A stretch of 64,000 nt of DNA from Brachynemurus nebulosus (GCA_035578155.1 JAPWDM010000024.1:4834961-4898960); one strand, 5' to 3'. Counted from the stretch's first letter, positions 11,757 through 25,158 are shown. Numbers and translations are program-made. The notes: generated from the sequence alone by a model not told the origin.

Positions 11757-12356
11757 GGCTAACTTTAAAAATGCATCACTGCTTGCATGAGACAGAGTCA
11801 AAAGTTCAAAAATGCATCAGACGCATCACAACGAAAAATCAAGAGTTCATTTTTGCATTTAATGCGTCAAAACAATGCATCAAGAAATTTGGTGATGCGT
11901 GTCCAAGATGCTGTAACGTGTATAATGTAGAATTATAACTATTTGCCATATTATGTAGGTATTAACACCAAGAGGAATAATTCCGAAAAACTAATTGTTG
12001 AAAAAGATGAATGTATTTACCTTTTATTAAAATTGTTTAAACTATTTGAATACATTTTGCACTCAAAATATGTAATATATTTTATTTAAATAATTTGAAT
12101 ATTTTCAATTTCAAGTAAGTTCAAGTTGCAATTCAAAGATAATATACCTCCTATATTATCTATAGTCGATCATGCTACATTATCTGTCTTATCTATAGCC
12201 AAATCAGAGGCTAAATGATGCCATATCCCGTTCAAAAACATCTAATGTGCATTAAATTTCAAGAGAGCATCAGCAGCGCACCATGTAGTATTAGACGCAT
12301 CAGAAAAGTCATGATGCTGCATCGATGCGGTAAAGTTTACATTTTTGAAGTTACCC
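11757..12356. mobile_element. MITE-like element rich in GCATCA words
   Basis: The left end GGCTAACTTTAAAAATG matches the reverse complement of the right end (GGGTAACTTCAAAAATG) at 15 of 17 bases. The interior carries about ten copies of GCATCA/TGATGC in both orientations, such as ATGCATCAC, GACGCATCA and CATGATGCTGCATC. Dense subterminal copies of a short word often are transposase-binding sites. No target duplication is clear and nothing is coded. Confidence 0.45.
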
Positions 12357-12476
12357 AATTTTTCCATTTAAATAATAATAATATCTATAATTATTTGATT
12401 CATAATAAATGAATAAGCAATTTTACATTACAATTTCTCTAAAATTTTGTAAGCTTTAATGATTTGTAACTCACGA
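12357..12476. other. AT-rich spacer
   Basis: No feature seen. Confidence 0.3.
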
Positions 12477-12710
12477 CAGGGCCGTGAAGAAAAATGACGG
12501 ACTCCGAAGAATAATTATATTTTTTAAAAATTTTCCCGGAAAAAATAAGCGACGAGCAAAAAAAAACTTCTTAGTACTTTTTTTCAGGCGCCCAGCTGAC
12601 AGTTACAGGTCTCCTATTCATGTCCGGGCCCCGGGGCTGCAGCCCCGACCTCTCTCTTTCGTTAGGTTTTACTCAGGAACGAAAACAAATTTTTAAATTC
12701 GGGCTTCATT
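12477..12710. mobile_element. Possible hAT-like end fragment
   Basis: The segment starts CAGGGCCGTGAAGA, similar to the CAGGGCCG ends of the hAT elements at 3172 and 50357. It then shares words such as GACGAGCAAAA with the right part of the 50357-53239 element. It is more GC-rich than its flanks and includes a GGGCCCCGGGGC palindromic patch. I could not find a matching right end, so it may be truncated. The short frame through it has no recognisable domain. Confidence 0.3.
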
Positions 12711-14005
12711 GGGAAAATTCCACTCGAGTTGAATTCAAAACTAGTACACTCATACTATCTGGTCTGAAACCGTTCTGAATAAATATTAAAATAATGATCT
12801 GATTCATTACATTTATTTGACGTGTGTCATAAAAAAAGAAAAAAAAACTTAAACTAAAATGAGAATTAATATAATTAGATCAGATTTTAATTAGACTTCA
12901 TTCAATTTTTGACCGCAACCAACAGTAAAAATAATGAAACAGGGGTACCAGTTTTCTAATAATTCATAATAAGATTTAGTTACAATTTTTAGTTTCAATG
13001 CCTTATAAGCATTTTTTGAATTTTTTTCTAGAAAGATGATTGATAAATGAAAGATACCGGGCTCAACTATAAATTAAAATAGCAATAAAGAGAAAAAAAA
13101 TCATCACTATTTTACTTCAAAATAATATTAAAAAATATAAATGTTAAAGTATTCAATATTTTTTTACCCTAATTTCACTTTAAAAGCAGATATAATAATA
13201 AATTTTAATTATTTCTATATGGGTATCTACATAAAAATCTCAAGGCGTGAAAAATCGGCATAAAATTTATATGACTATTGACACTTTAGAATCATTTGGT
13301 AAGAGCAGCGAAGCACTGTAAGGAACTAATTTTATACGAATATCGAAATATTTCATATAAAAGTAACTCTACTCACAATTAAGATAATTCTAGCCGAATT
13401 AAACCGCAAAACACAGCTAATATTTCATAAAACTACTCACCAATTATGTAATAAAGAAAACTTCCACTACAACTATTTAAATTATCTTTTAAGCAAAATG
13501 CATAGAATTTAAAAAAAAAATACATAAATATTTTTAAGAGAAACTTTTTTAAACTTTCTAAAACTTTTAAACAAATAAAAGTTTGTTTACTTTCAGTTCA
13601 CTTGAAAAGTTTGACCATTTTATCAAATATTTAATAAAATGTTAAAGATTATACCACACCACAGATGAAAATTCACTTAATTAATCCTCAACATACGGAT
13701 ACACTTCCCATTTTTATCGTACGTCTAAAACGCCAACATAAATTTCGCTTGGTTCTCGAACGTCTGGATGCGCATCTCGGCGTCTACTGAACGTCAGATG
13801 AAAAGTTGAGTGTTGTAACGACAATGGCGCCGCGATTCAACAAAACTTGAGTGAAAATCGACGCCAGTGTAACGCTATATGTATGTGCATACATGTACAC
13901 AATTTATTTAAACGTACACTAGCAAAGATGTATTTGATGCTCAAGTAAATAAATTGCATTTTTCTAATGAAATTAATAACATTTAAAATAATTTTCTTTT
14001 TTTCG
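12711..14005. other. AT-rich DNA; no gene recognised
   Basis: The stretch is mostly A/T runs. Bases 13700-13880 are less AT-rich and contain several CG dinucleotides (ACGTCTGGATGCGCATC, GGCGTCTACTGAACG). That could be a promoter region or a worn transposon end, but no open frame or motif supports either. Confidence 0.35.
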
Positions 14006-14007
14006 TA

Positions 14008-15123
14008 GGGTTGACCGGGGTAATTGTGAATTGGGACAATTGCGAACGGCGCCTACAATTTCTAAAATAACATTAATATTGTTAAAAATCAACTCTTAAT
14101 ATGTTTTTCTGCCCTTTCTTAATATGCTATTAAATTTTCATAACAATTCTCCAAGTATTAGTATCTTTTTTTTTATTTTGAAAAAACCCTTGCAAAATTT
14201 TATGTATCTTACTTCGGCCAAACACTCAAAAGAAAATTTTTTTAAACACATTTTCTTTTTTTAAAAGGTAAGAAATGGTTAAAAGTACTTTTAAAGAAGT
14301 GGTCTAAGCTCTGAGAGGGTTCCTTATTAATTGCTAAAGAAATTGGACAATTTATCACCAATTCACAATTACCCCATGATTTTAAAATTGTGGGGTAATT
14401 GTGAACGTCATTCACAAATGCCCCCATTCGGTCAAAAATTTCAGTAGTGTCCTTTTCAGAGTTGGAAATATTGATGAAGGTGCTGGTAACCTTATTGTAC
14501 AAGTTTCCGTTGTACAAACAATACAAAAAAAAAAATTTTTTATTCATGTAAACTAAATATATTTCCTTGAAAGAGTCTTATTTTCCTTGCTTTTGTGTGA
14601 ATACGTAGAATTTTTTGATTTTTTATATGATAAAATGACAAAATATCATCAAAATATCATTTTTAGATTGTAATAAATTTGTTCCTACAATTTTTGTTAT
14701 TTTTCTTTAACCTCGATTTTTTGTAGAAATTTGAGGTATGCGTAACTTGCATTAAACAAAGAGAAATTGTGACCGCTAATGTATGATGAAAAATTTGAAA
14801 GTGGAGTAAATGGGAAGAATTTGAGCTGGGCTTTACTCTGACGTACCACACTTCTCTTGTAATCCATTTTAAATAATTTTTCTGATGGCATTCACTTTTA
14901 CCCCGAAATTCATAAGATTTGCAAAATCGCACCGAGGAAATGTGAATGGCTTATAATATTTTTGTTTTTCATACGAATTTTCTCAAAATTTGTGTGGTGC
15001 GTCCTGAATAATGTAGAATTAAAAATAAATCAACCATAATGTGATATATAAAATAAAAAATACTTAAAACAACGCTTTTATCTCAACTTATGAAAATCCA
15101 TTCACAATTACCCCGGTCAACCT
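14008..15123. mobile_element. TA-flanked MITE, ends GGGTTGACCGGGGTAATTG
   Basis: The left end GGGTTGACCGGGGTAATTG matches the reverse complement of the right end at all but the first base, and both sides are flanked by TA (14006-14007, 15124-15125). A TA target is typical of the Tc1/mariner/pogo group. Two further inverted copies of the end-like core TTCACAATTACCCC lie inside (14362-14375 and 14390-14406). The 1.1-kb interior has only short frames without recognisable domains. Confidence 0.75.
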
Positions 15124-15971
<848 letters not shown>

Positions 15972-18900
15972 GGTAATTATGCAGAAGCACGGCTCCACCT
16001 ATTTTTGGCTCTAAAAGAAAAACTACTGCTCCGATTTTAATAATTTTTTTTTCTAAATATTCGTCTTTATGGCGGATCAGCTTAAAAAATTCCTACAACT
16101 CGATATCGATAATGGAAAGGCTGGGAAACTATTTTAAAATTTGAAAAAATTCAATTTTTTCAAATTTTCTTTTGTCATTTTGTATGTCTGTGTTTGTATG
16201 AATTCTTGAGTACATATTTCGATAAAATAGACGAAAATAAACACTTTTTAAAGTATAAAAAAACCGATATCTCACTTCGTTTTCGAAATATTGAACGCGA
16301 AATATTTGAAAAATTAGCTTAATGTTGACAACTACGATTATCCCAACGTGGTAATTTGAGTGCACATTCTGGTAAAATCGGCCAAAATAAACACTTTTGT
16401 AAGAATAAAAAAAATCGATATTTCATTTCGTTTGCGAGATATTGAGCCCGAAAGTAGTGGAAATTAACTTTATGTGGTTAACTACGACTCCCTGAGAGTT
16501 GTGATTTGAAAAGAATAGAAAAAATCAATATCTTACTTTGTTTTCGAGATATTGAGCCCTCAAGTAGTGGAAATTGACTTTAGGTTGGTAACTACGACTT
16601 CCTTAGAGCTGTGATTTGAGTGCATATTCTGGTAAGATAGGCCGAAATAAACACTTTTTCAAGAATAAAAAAATCAATATCTCTTTTCGTTTTAAAGAGA
16701 TCGAGCGTCAAAGTTTGAAAATAGAATATTAACTGGTTTTTTATAGTTTTATACATAATTTATCAATGCAGAACAACTTAAAATACACGGTTTACGATGT
16801 TCAATAGATGGGTTATATTGGCGCTAATTTTAAGAGATGAAGGGGGGATCGATCAGTCTCTATCCTAACTTTGTTCCCATCGTCTATACCCTATCCGTGT
16901 GAATTTAATTGACTTGGGGGCTACAATTCTTATGAGAATAATTAATAACACACTATACTTTGCAAAAATACCACTTTTATTCAATTAATTTTGTGAGATG
17001 TTTTGATTTGATCCATACGGCCATCATCTTTTCGTGTAGCCGTAGTTCCAGCAGCGGCGCCGCAGTTTCATAGTGCGTGTAGTGCGCTGGGCAATAATGA
17101 AAGGATATGCGGCACTAGGAGAGTTTAAAAAAGGTGAATTAACTTTTCAGCAGATAAAAATTTTCATTTTATCTGGAAGAGCTGGGAAGCTTTTATTTTA
17201 TATGTATGTATTTTCACACCCGATATCTCAAAAACGAAGTAAAATATTAATTTTTTTAATTCTTAGAAAAATGTTAATTTTGGCCAGTTTTATCGAATTA
17301 TGCACTCAAATCACGGTTTCCAGGAAGTCTTAGTCATCAATATAAGGTCAATTTCCACAGTTTTCACGCTCGGTATCTCGAAAATGAAGGGACATATCGT
17401 TTTTTCTTTTTATTCTTGAAAAAGTGATTATTTTGGCCGATTTTAACAGAATATGCACTAAAATCACGGTTTCCAGCTGATCGTAATCATCAACTTAAAA
17501 CAAATTTTCGGAATTTTTACTCTCGATATTTCGAAAACGAAGTGAGATATCAATTTTTTTATTCTTGAAAATGTGTTTATTTTAGCAGATTTTACCAGAA
17601 TATGCACTCAAATGACAGCTCTCAGGGAGTCGTAGTTATCAACCTAAAGGGATTAGGTAGGTTTCAGAGGTTCAAAAAAAGGGTATTTTACTATTTTTTT
17701 TAATATATAGAATCATATATTTCATTTAGTCAATTCAGAATATCAAAGATACATATTTAGATAGTATTTTGTGAAATTTTTATTTAAAAATTCCAAAAAC
17801 TCAGCCGTTGGTACCTCGTCTCCCCTGACGTCTCAAAAAAAATGCATAACTCTTTATAGCATAACTCATTATTGGTTTATTATTGGTTCAATTAAAATCA
17901 AAAAACCAAAAATATTTCGTTAGTACATGGATAAATCTCGTTATTGGACGAAGGAAAAAAAGAAATTAAAATTTGAATTTTTGACAGACTGAAGAAAAAG
18001 ACACATTCTTTGATCAAATTTTCGTCATGTATTGGCTCGAAAAAATTAGTTGTAATAAAAATTAAAATAAATCCTTCGTTCAATGACTAGATAATGTTAT
18101 TTCAAAGATGTGTGCAAAATTTGAACAAAATTGCTTCATAACTTTTCGAGAAATCGTCCACCGACTTAAAAAATTGAGTTTTGAGATAAGCGCGTTTTAA
18201 GTTTACTACGCTGCACTGACGTGGCCTGATGGGCGGAACTTCCGAAGGGTCTACCTCTTATAATTTTACTCGGATCGATTTGAAATTTTAGGAGAATATT
18301 TTAAACATATTGTATTATTTAATAAGACGATTAATGGATTTTTTGAAATTTTCAAACGCACCTAACCCCTAAAGTAAATTTCCACTAATTTCGGGCTCAA
18401 TATCTCGAAAACGAAGTGAGATATCGATTTTTTTTATTCTTGAAAAAGCATTTATTTTGGCCGATTTTACCCGAATATGCACTCAAATCACGGCTCTCAA
18501 GGAGTCGTAGTTACCAACCTAAAGTCAATTTCCACTACTTTCGGGCTCAATATCTCGAAAACAAAGTAAGATATCGATTTTTTCTATTCTTTAAAAAGTG
18601 TTTATTTTGACCGATTTTACCAGAACATGCAGTCAAATCACGGTTCTCAGGGAGTCGTAGTTAACCACCTAAAGTCAATTTCCACTACTTTCGGGCTAAG
18701 TATCTCGAAAACGAAATGAGATATTAACTTTTTTATTCTTACAAAAGTGTTTATTTTGGCCCATTTTACCAGAATATACACTCAAATTACCACGTTGGAA
18801 TAATCGTAGTTGTCAACATTAAGCCAATTTTTCTAATTTTCGTGTTCGATATCTTGAAAACGAAGTGAGAAATCGATTTTTTTTTTCTTTAAAAAGTATT

Positions 18901-19170
18901 TTTTTGGTTCATTTTATCGAAATATGCACTCAAAAATTCATATAAACGCAGACACACAAAATGACAAAAGAAAATTTGAAAAAATTGAATTTTTTCGAAA
19001 TTTAAAACAGTTTCCCAGCCTTTCCATTATCGATATCGAGTTGTAGCACTTTTTTAAACTAATAGGCTGCAAAGACGAACATTTTAAAAAAAAAATCATT
19101 AAAATCGGGCTATCAGTTTTTTTTTTTTTAAAGCCAAAAATAGGTGGGGCCGTACTTGTGCATAATTACC
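15972..19170. mobile_element. Giant foldback element of 150-bp tandem repeats, 8-bp flanks
   Basis: The ends are inverted repeats starting GGTAATTATGCA, flanked by TTTGTTTT on both sides (15964-15971, 19171-19178). The first ~250 bp at each end match well, including CAACTCGATATCGATAATGG. Both arms then become tandem arrays around TATCTCGAAAACGAAG. In the right arm the unit recurs at 17224, 17373, 17527, 18401, 18551, 18701 and 18850, a period of 149-154 bp once the nested 721-bp insert is removed. The left arm holds about four units in the opposite direction. The centre (about 16740-17200) is unique, with no known gene. The 8-bp duplication suggests a DNA transposon, but the ends are not the usual hAT CAG, and TTTGTTTT is simple sequence, so the superfamily is open. 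Confidence 0.7.
17649..18369. mobile_element. MITE nested in the 150-bp array (GGGATTAGGT ends)
   Basis: The ends GGGATTAGGT and ACCTAACCCC form a 10-bp inverted repeat with one mismatch, flanked by TAAA on both sides (17645-17648, 18370-18373). The host repeat reads ...CCTAAAGT... at the same point in its other units, so the insertion site is confirmed. A 3-4 bp TAA(A) duplication and GG-starting ends fit the PIF/Harbinger group, which is inferred. It has no coding capacity. Confidence 0.7.
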
Positions 19171-19269
19171 TTTGTTTTTATTGTTTTTCTTTGATACTGT
19201 CAAATAGCCCATTCTACCTATGTTACTATACATGGAGCTAAACTACTATATAATAGTTAGTATCCCAGT
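19171..19269. other. Spacer
   Basis: A short unique stretch after the 8-bp flank of the foldback element. Confidence 0.3.
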
Positions 19270-20440
19270 TGTCGCCAAAAAGTTACATCACAAAAATGGG
19301 AGGAGCTTTCCCACTTTCTATGGTTATATATAATACATATTTAAAGTTTGTGTCTGAATGTGTGGTGTAGTTGATGTTGATGTGTGTGAGCTCGGTGGCT
19401 GGAGGGAAATGAGTACTATACATCGGTACTATACATCGCATCATCATACATACAATCTCGACAAGGGTATGTACGCCATGTACGTGGTACGTACACATCG
19501 TACACATAATGTCTGGTGTAATATGTATGCACTCTAGGCTTACGTATTCATGTATTACATTGTTGCAACAATCAATGTCCGAACCGCCACAAGTGTTGTG
19601 GACGACTGAATCACCTAAGCGATATCTGACACACTCTTGACACACCAATAGCTACAATTTTTTACACATACGCTGAGGACTTGTTACTATGCGTCTATAG
19701 TACCTAATTATTTTAAATACACAAACACATATATACATTCCAATATCTTTATAAGTCCGCTTACGGGCTTGTAGGAGAATATAATTCTAAGAATTCCTGT
19801 ACCCCCATTTGTGCTTACTAGTCGACCGCCGTAACTTCCCCTACTTTTCAAGCATGTGACAATGTATGTACCACAGAGGACAGAGACCCCGCAACTATCT
19901 CTTTTCTGAAATCACGAGTGTGTACTTCTGTGCTCATTAAGCTTCTTAGTTGTCAGTTTGTCAGTAGCAGTCGATGATTGAAGATCAACCACACGATAAT
20001 GGACTTGATTGTTGTTGGTATTGTTACATCGGTTACATCCCCTAGTACATGCGTGTGGTGTCTGACCCACGTGACCGCCCCTACTATCTGCGTTACTCAC
20101 ACAAATACACAAAATCGCACTAATACAATGTAAACCCAGTGTGTGTATACAACATATTGTCTATCTCTTACATGTTACACTGGTTCCAGTAGTGTAGGCA
20201 TAGATATGTTGTCTCTATTACTCTATAGTATGTACTTACTTATATATCTAAAGCGCTGACGTTTATAAAGCGTATTATAAATCATCCTGTCAAAAAACGG
20301 AATATTCTTCAGGAGCGCAAAAACAAGTACGAGGGTGAGAAATGACAACAACCTGTATATTATGTACTATGCATGTCTTTACATTACACAGTACTATAAT
20401 ACTTGTGTGTGTGTATGTATATGTACTGTGTATGACTTTA
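19270..20440. repeat. Low-complexity tract rich in TGTAC/GTGTGT words
   Basis: Base use changes sharply here: fewer A/T runs and many ATGTAC, GTACATAC, TGTGTG and CACAC words, such as TACATCGGTACTATACATCG. A 121-codon minus-strand frame (19283-19648) is cysteine- and histidine-rich, but this follows from the TGT/CAT word content and shows no domain. No terminal repeats were found. The tract could be an old microsatellite-derived region or part of an unrecognised element. Confidence 0.4.
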
Positions 20441-20800
20441 GTTTGCTTAACATATTTTTAATCATAAAATGTATTATGCGATGATAAAAAAAATGTGTTA
20501 GCAAGTATTTACAAACATTTTTTTTAAAATTGTTAAATAAAATGTATAAGCCAACTTCAAAACAAACGCAATCCCAACAAACGCATCAAAAAACTGATTC
20601 CACCATTAGTATAGTCATCCAAAAAGAGGCTAAACAGTGATAAAAGTTCTTGAATATTCTATTCAATAACAAGCAAAAATATTAACAAATCTACTTCAAC
20701 ATGGGATTGATAATAGAACAGATATGCAAAACAACGATATAACAAAAGTTCTCAAACATTCTACACCGGTCACTCAATTTACGCAAATATCCGTTCCAAG
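20441..20800. other. AT-rich DNA
   Basis: No supported feature. Confidence 0.3.
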
Positions 20801-20828
20801 GGAATTCAATTTACACGGATAAAATTCG

Positions 20829-21127
20829 CGTAAATTTACAAATTGATAACAAATATGTTGAAAATTACAAAATTTTAAAAATATCGTTATTTTCGATATC
20901 GATAATTTTTGATAACGAAAAGTAGGTTTTGACAGTCCTAAAATGTTCGGAGTACCCACAATTTGCTTCGCTTAAGCCTTCAAAAATTTCGTTCTATTTG
21001 AGCTACGATGCACCGTTTAGGAGATATTTACGATTAAAGTTTTCGATAGCGAAAGTTAACGGAAAGCAGTTTTTAAAAAATTGTTCTGTTACTGACCAGA
21101 TCAATGGGACTAACACAGCCTAAATTA
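20829..21127 (+). repeat. Dispersed repeat Y, copy 1
   Basis: This is a repeat of about 300 bp with the core TTTCGATAACGAAAAGTAGG (here with one base changed), followed by GGAGTACCCACAATTTGCTTCGC. Its last bases (CCTAAATTA) are separated from the rest of the unit (TCTAATTATAACC, from 22053) by the MITE at 21128. Copy 2 follows directly at 22080, so the two copies form a tandem dimer. Other copies lie at 39700-39920 and, as a fragment, about 60090-60140. Confidence 0.7.
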
Positions 21128-22052
21128 GGGTGAATGCGGGAGAGATGGCGCACATTTTGAAAACACTTAATAATTCTTAAAGTATGCATTTAATTGATTT
21201 GAAATTTGGTACACAATAAATGTAAATATTGTTCTTTAAAATTATTTATAAATAATTTTGAATTTTGAGTCATAAAGGATTCATAATTAACCTTTTTGTA
21301 AAGCCTGCAAAGCGGCGTCTCTCCCCCACCTATGGAAGAGATGCCGCATCAAGGAAACAGGAACGCCGCATAGTTCATATTAAAAATTTTGCATTTTACA
21401 CACATCTCCATACACGATGCATGCCATATGTAACCATTTTTGGCACTTTATACATCTTAACCAGTCAAATTTTTTTTTGTTTGTGAGTACGTTTCAATAC
21501 ACAAGCAATCATCATTATTTTCGTTATCTTGACTAATATGAGAGCTCTTCCTGATCCATTAATGGATCTTTTATATTTACATAGCATAATTTACAGTCCA
21601 AAAAAAAAAAAAATTGCATAATTAAGGTATAAGTCTATGATTTCAACATGTAATATTATGCGGCATCTATACCAACTTTAAATGCGGCATCTCTCCTTTT
21701 TGTTGGGATAGATGCCGCATGTTACTATAGCTAGCATAGTACGGAATTCTAACCTAATATTTTATACAGTACTTTTAAAATATACCTAAATTAATAAGAA
21801 AACTCATTTCCATTCAAACAATGAAATATACATTCTCAAATTCTAATGAATTAAATGTTTGATAAAATATTATGTTAAAAAACTTTTCAGTAATAAAAAG
21901 TTGGATAATTGCTAAACTGATGGACTAATCATAAATGTTACCATATACAACTTAAATAAGTAACTTATTTTAAAGATATAATCCATTAATAGCGTTATCT
22001 ATCAATCAACGGACGAACTATGGCTACTGCGGCATCTCTTCCGCACTTACCC
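21128..22052. mobile_element. TA-flanked MITE with internal GCGGCATCTCT motifs
   Basis: The left end GGGTGAATGCGGGAGAGATG matches the reverse complement of the right end (GGGTAAGTGCGGAAGAGATG) at 17 of 20 bases, with TA on both sides (21126-21127, 22053-22054). At least five inner copies of GCGGCATCTCT or its complement occur (21312, 21340, 21660, 21684, 21711). The empty site can be read from the neighbouring Y copy at 22315-22335, which runs straight through CCTAAATTAATCAATTATAA. The superfamily is probably Tc1/mariner-like because of the TA target. There is no coding. Confidence 0.78.
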
Positions 22053-22079
22053 TATCTAATTATAACCAATTTATGACAA

Positions 22080-22365
22080 GTTACCCGGTATCGATAATTT
22101 TCGATAACGAAAAGTAGGTTTTAACAGTCCCAATATGTTTGGAGTACCCACAACTTGCTTCGCTTAAGCCTTCAAAAATTTCGTTATTTTTTCGCTACGA
22201 TGCACCTTTTACGAGATATTTACGATTAAATGTTAACGATCACGAAAAGTAACGAGTAGTCATTTATTTTAAAATATACTATAGTTGACCAAATCATTGG
22301 ACTAATGAAGCCTAAATTAATCAATTATAACCAGTTTATGATAAATAATTAGTTGCTTTTGCTAG
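22080..22365 (+). repeat. Dispersed repeat Y, copy 2
   Basis: This is the second unit of the dimer. It reads TTTTCGATAACGAAAAGTAGG-like sequence, then TTTGGAGTACCCACAACTTG, and it ends CCTAAATTAATCAATTATAA without interruption. It gives the empty-site reference for the MITE in copy 1. Confidence 0.7.
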
Positions 22366-23130
22366 TTCTCAAACAGACATTTTAAAACTTCTGTTAAAAA
22401 ATGTCTTTATTTAGCTTCTATTTCAATAATTTTTCTAATAGTGATACTGATTTTTCGACATCAATATAAATTTTCGAAAATAAATTTTTGTCAAATTTTT
22501 CCACTTATATTCAACTTGTTTTTCGATGATTAAAGAAATAGTAAAGTAGATTTTTCGATATCTTTGCTGATTTCCAGATGGAACGTTCTAGAACTTTCGT
22601 TAAATTTCGCCACCTGAACCCTTTTTCAATAACTAATTCGATGATGAAATCAAGTTTTGGGTATCTAATCTGATTTTCAGATAGAATATTCTAGAACTTT
22701 TAGGGAATTTCATTTCTTTTGAACAATTTGATGGTGATGCCAAATTTTCAAAAATTTTTCTGATTTCCAAAAAGAGTATTCTAGAACTTTTCATGAATTC
22801 TGCTATTTGAACACTTTTTTCATGTCCAATCCAATGGTGAAGTCTGTTTTTGAATATATTTTTTATTTTTCGAATTAGAATTTTCTCGAACTTTTATCGA
22901 ACTCTATTAATTGATCGCCTTTCGCTGAAAAATTTGGTGGTCAATTTTTTTTCTAATTTACAAAAAGAATATTCTAGAACTTTTTCTAATTATCAGTACT
23001 TGGTTACTTTTTCGTTGGTCAGTTCATGGATAAAGGATTTTTTATATCTTTTCTGATCATTGAAAGAATATTCCAGAACTTTTACCAGATTTCGCTATTT
23101 AAGCAACTTTTCGATGACCAACCCAGTGGT
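22366..23130. repeat. Degenerate tandem repeats around TATTCTAGAACTTTT
   Basis: About six to seven diverged units of roughly 100-115 bp share TTCTAGAACTTTTnnnGAATTT, GCTATTTGAACACTTTTT and CAATGGTGAAGTC. The two open frames on the plus strand here (22850-23250) follow from the repeat and have no domain. It resembles the tandem interiors of the foldback elements, but no ends were recognised. Confidence 0.6.
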
Positions 23131-23810
23131 GAAATCGAATTATGTAACAGTTTTAATTTATCTGTATCTTTGTACAAGAAATGTCTCCTCATAAAAATTT
23201 ACAAGACTACAATTTTAGTGTATTCGAAAAAAATTTTTCTACAGCTATAGTTGTTTACGTAAGACACATGCAGTTGATCAAATTAAACTGTGTTTGTTCG
23301 CCGCGCGAGCGATGTTACAAACTCAATTGAGCGACTGTGTTGTTTATGTCAAATTTTATTGTTTTCAAAACAAAATATATTTTCAAAGTACCTTTTAACT
23401 CCTGTCACATAAACTATAAAGCGTATTTAGAAAAAAATTATGAATGTATTTATAAAAAAATTGATAAATTATGTGCCGCTTCTAACGAATGGTGATACGT
23501 TTTTTCGGCAATTTTGACAGGATAATTTATGACTTGCACCCTACATTCTGGACTTTACCATAACGAGAGACTGAAATGAATTTTTTTCGGTCATGAAAGG
23601 GGAATGTTTATAATAGAAATATAAATCGGCGGATTCATAACGAGAGGACTTATAACGAACGTGGGCTGTATGTATTTTCACACACAGATACATTTTTATG
23701 AAGTTGCAAAAAGGACACAAATTATGAAAATATATTATTTAAAGATTCTTCAGAATGACTAAAATAATATTTGTTTACAAAAAGTAAACATATCTCTATT
23801 CAAAATAGTA
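23131..23810. other. Mostly unassigned; ATAACGA-rich repeat fragment
   Basis: Near 23560-23670 the words CATAACGAGAGACTG and CATAACGAGAGGACTTATAACGAACG resemble the ATAACGAA-ended element at 29765/36476. The rest, including a small CG-containing patch at about 23297-23315, is unassigned. Confidence 0.35.
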
Positions 23811-24064
23811 TATCGTCGCATTCCAAGCATAAGGTCGTATCTCTCTTTTAGTAATTTTTTTTAGAAGAGCAAAAGAACGAGAACTACTGTTACATTTTGT
23901 TTTACTTTGAACCTAAGGTATCAATGTATTTGCAGACTAATATTCTTCAAGTATCTACATTCGTTTATTATTTACAAAACAATATGTAACAGTAGTTCTT
24001 GTTTTTCTGTCTTCCTAAAAAAATCACTAAAAATGAGATACGACCCTATGCTTGGAAGACGATA
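23811..24064. repeat. Inverted repeat (AAGGTCGTATCTC arms)
   Basis: Bases 23811-23893 and 23986-24064 are reverse complements with scattered mismatches. They include CCAAGCATAAGGTCGTATCTC on the left and GAGATACGACCCTATGCTTGG on the right (each shares 19 or more bases), and GAACTACTGTTAC next to the loop. This is a small foldback element without a clear target duplication. Confidence 0.7.
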
Positions 24065-24103
24065 ATATACATATTATAGGTTTCTTTATTTTAGCGTATT
24101 TCA

Positions 24104-24620
<517 letters not shown>

Positions 24621-24699
24621 CAACTCTTATTCGAACAATTTTCGATTATATCAACAGTTTGGCTGTAATAAAAATGGCAACTCTCAGAAAACTCACACA

Positions 24700-24765
<66 letters not shown>

Positions 24766-24851
24766 ATATACTGCGTGAGTTTTTCGAGAGTTGCCATTTT
24801 TATTACAGCCAAACCGTTGATTTAATCGAAAAACTGTTCAAATAAGAGTTG
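24621..24851. repeat. Inverted repeat W with (TA)n/(GT)n loop
   Basis: The left arm CAACTCTTATTCGAACAATT ... ATGGCAACTCTC is mirrored at 24767-24851. The loop is a (TA)n tract that passes into GTGTGTGT. A single forward copy of the same repeat lies at about 41700-41868, again ending exactly at a (TA)n tract, so this repeat is consistently linked to the microsatellite. Confidence 0.75.
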
Positions 24852-25158
24852 TAGATATGATTGTTATCTTTAGAAATTTAAAAAATAAGTTTCAACAAAC
24901 AATACTAGATGGCAATAAGTATGTGCATTGCATTCATTATTTTTAAAAGTTTAAATATTATTATAACGTACGTAACGTATAAAACTAAATGGTAACAAAG
25001 CCCAACAGAGTTACGAATACGCTACATCTCATAAATAGTTTTATTAAATTATTTTGGATTATTTTAAGTATAATTAATTTTTTGGCAATAATTTTTAAAA
25101 TACTAATGAAGATGATTTTTAGTATGAAATAAATCACCTCATAATGGACAAAATTTAA
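24852..25158. other. AT-rich DNA upstream of the integrase pseudogene
   Basis: No supported feature apart from A/T runs. Confidence 0.3.

Noticed and set aside
14242..14932. Minus-strand frames of 64-101 codons
   Set aside because: They lie in the interior of the TA-flanked MITE, overlap each other in different frames and show no transposase motif.
19283..19648. Cysteine/histidine-rich 121-codon frame on the minus strand
   Set aside because: Its composition follows from the TGT/CAT-rich low-complexity tract, it lacks a recognisable domain or signal peptide, and no splice or promoter context supports it.
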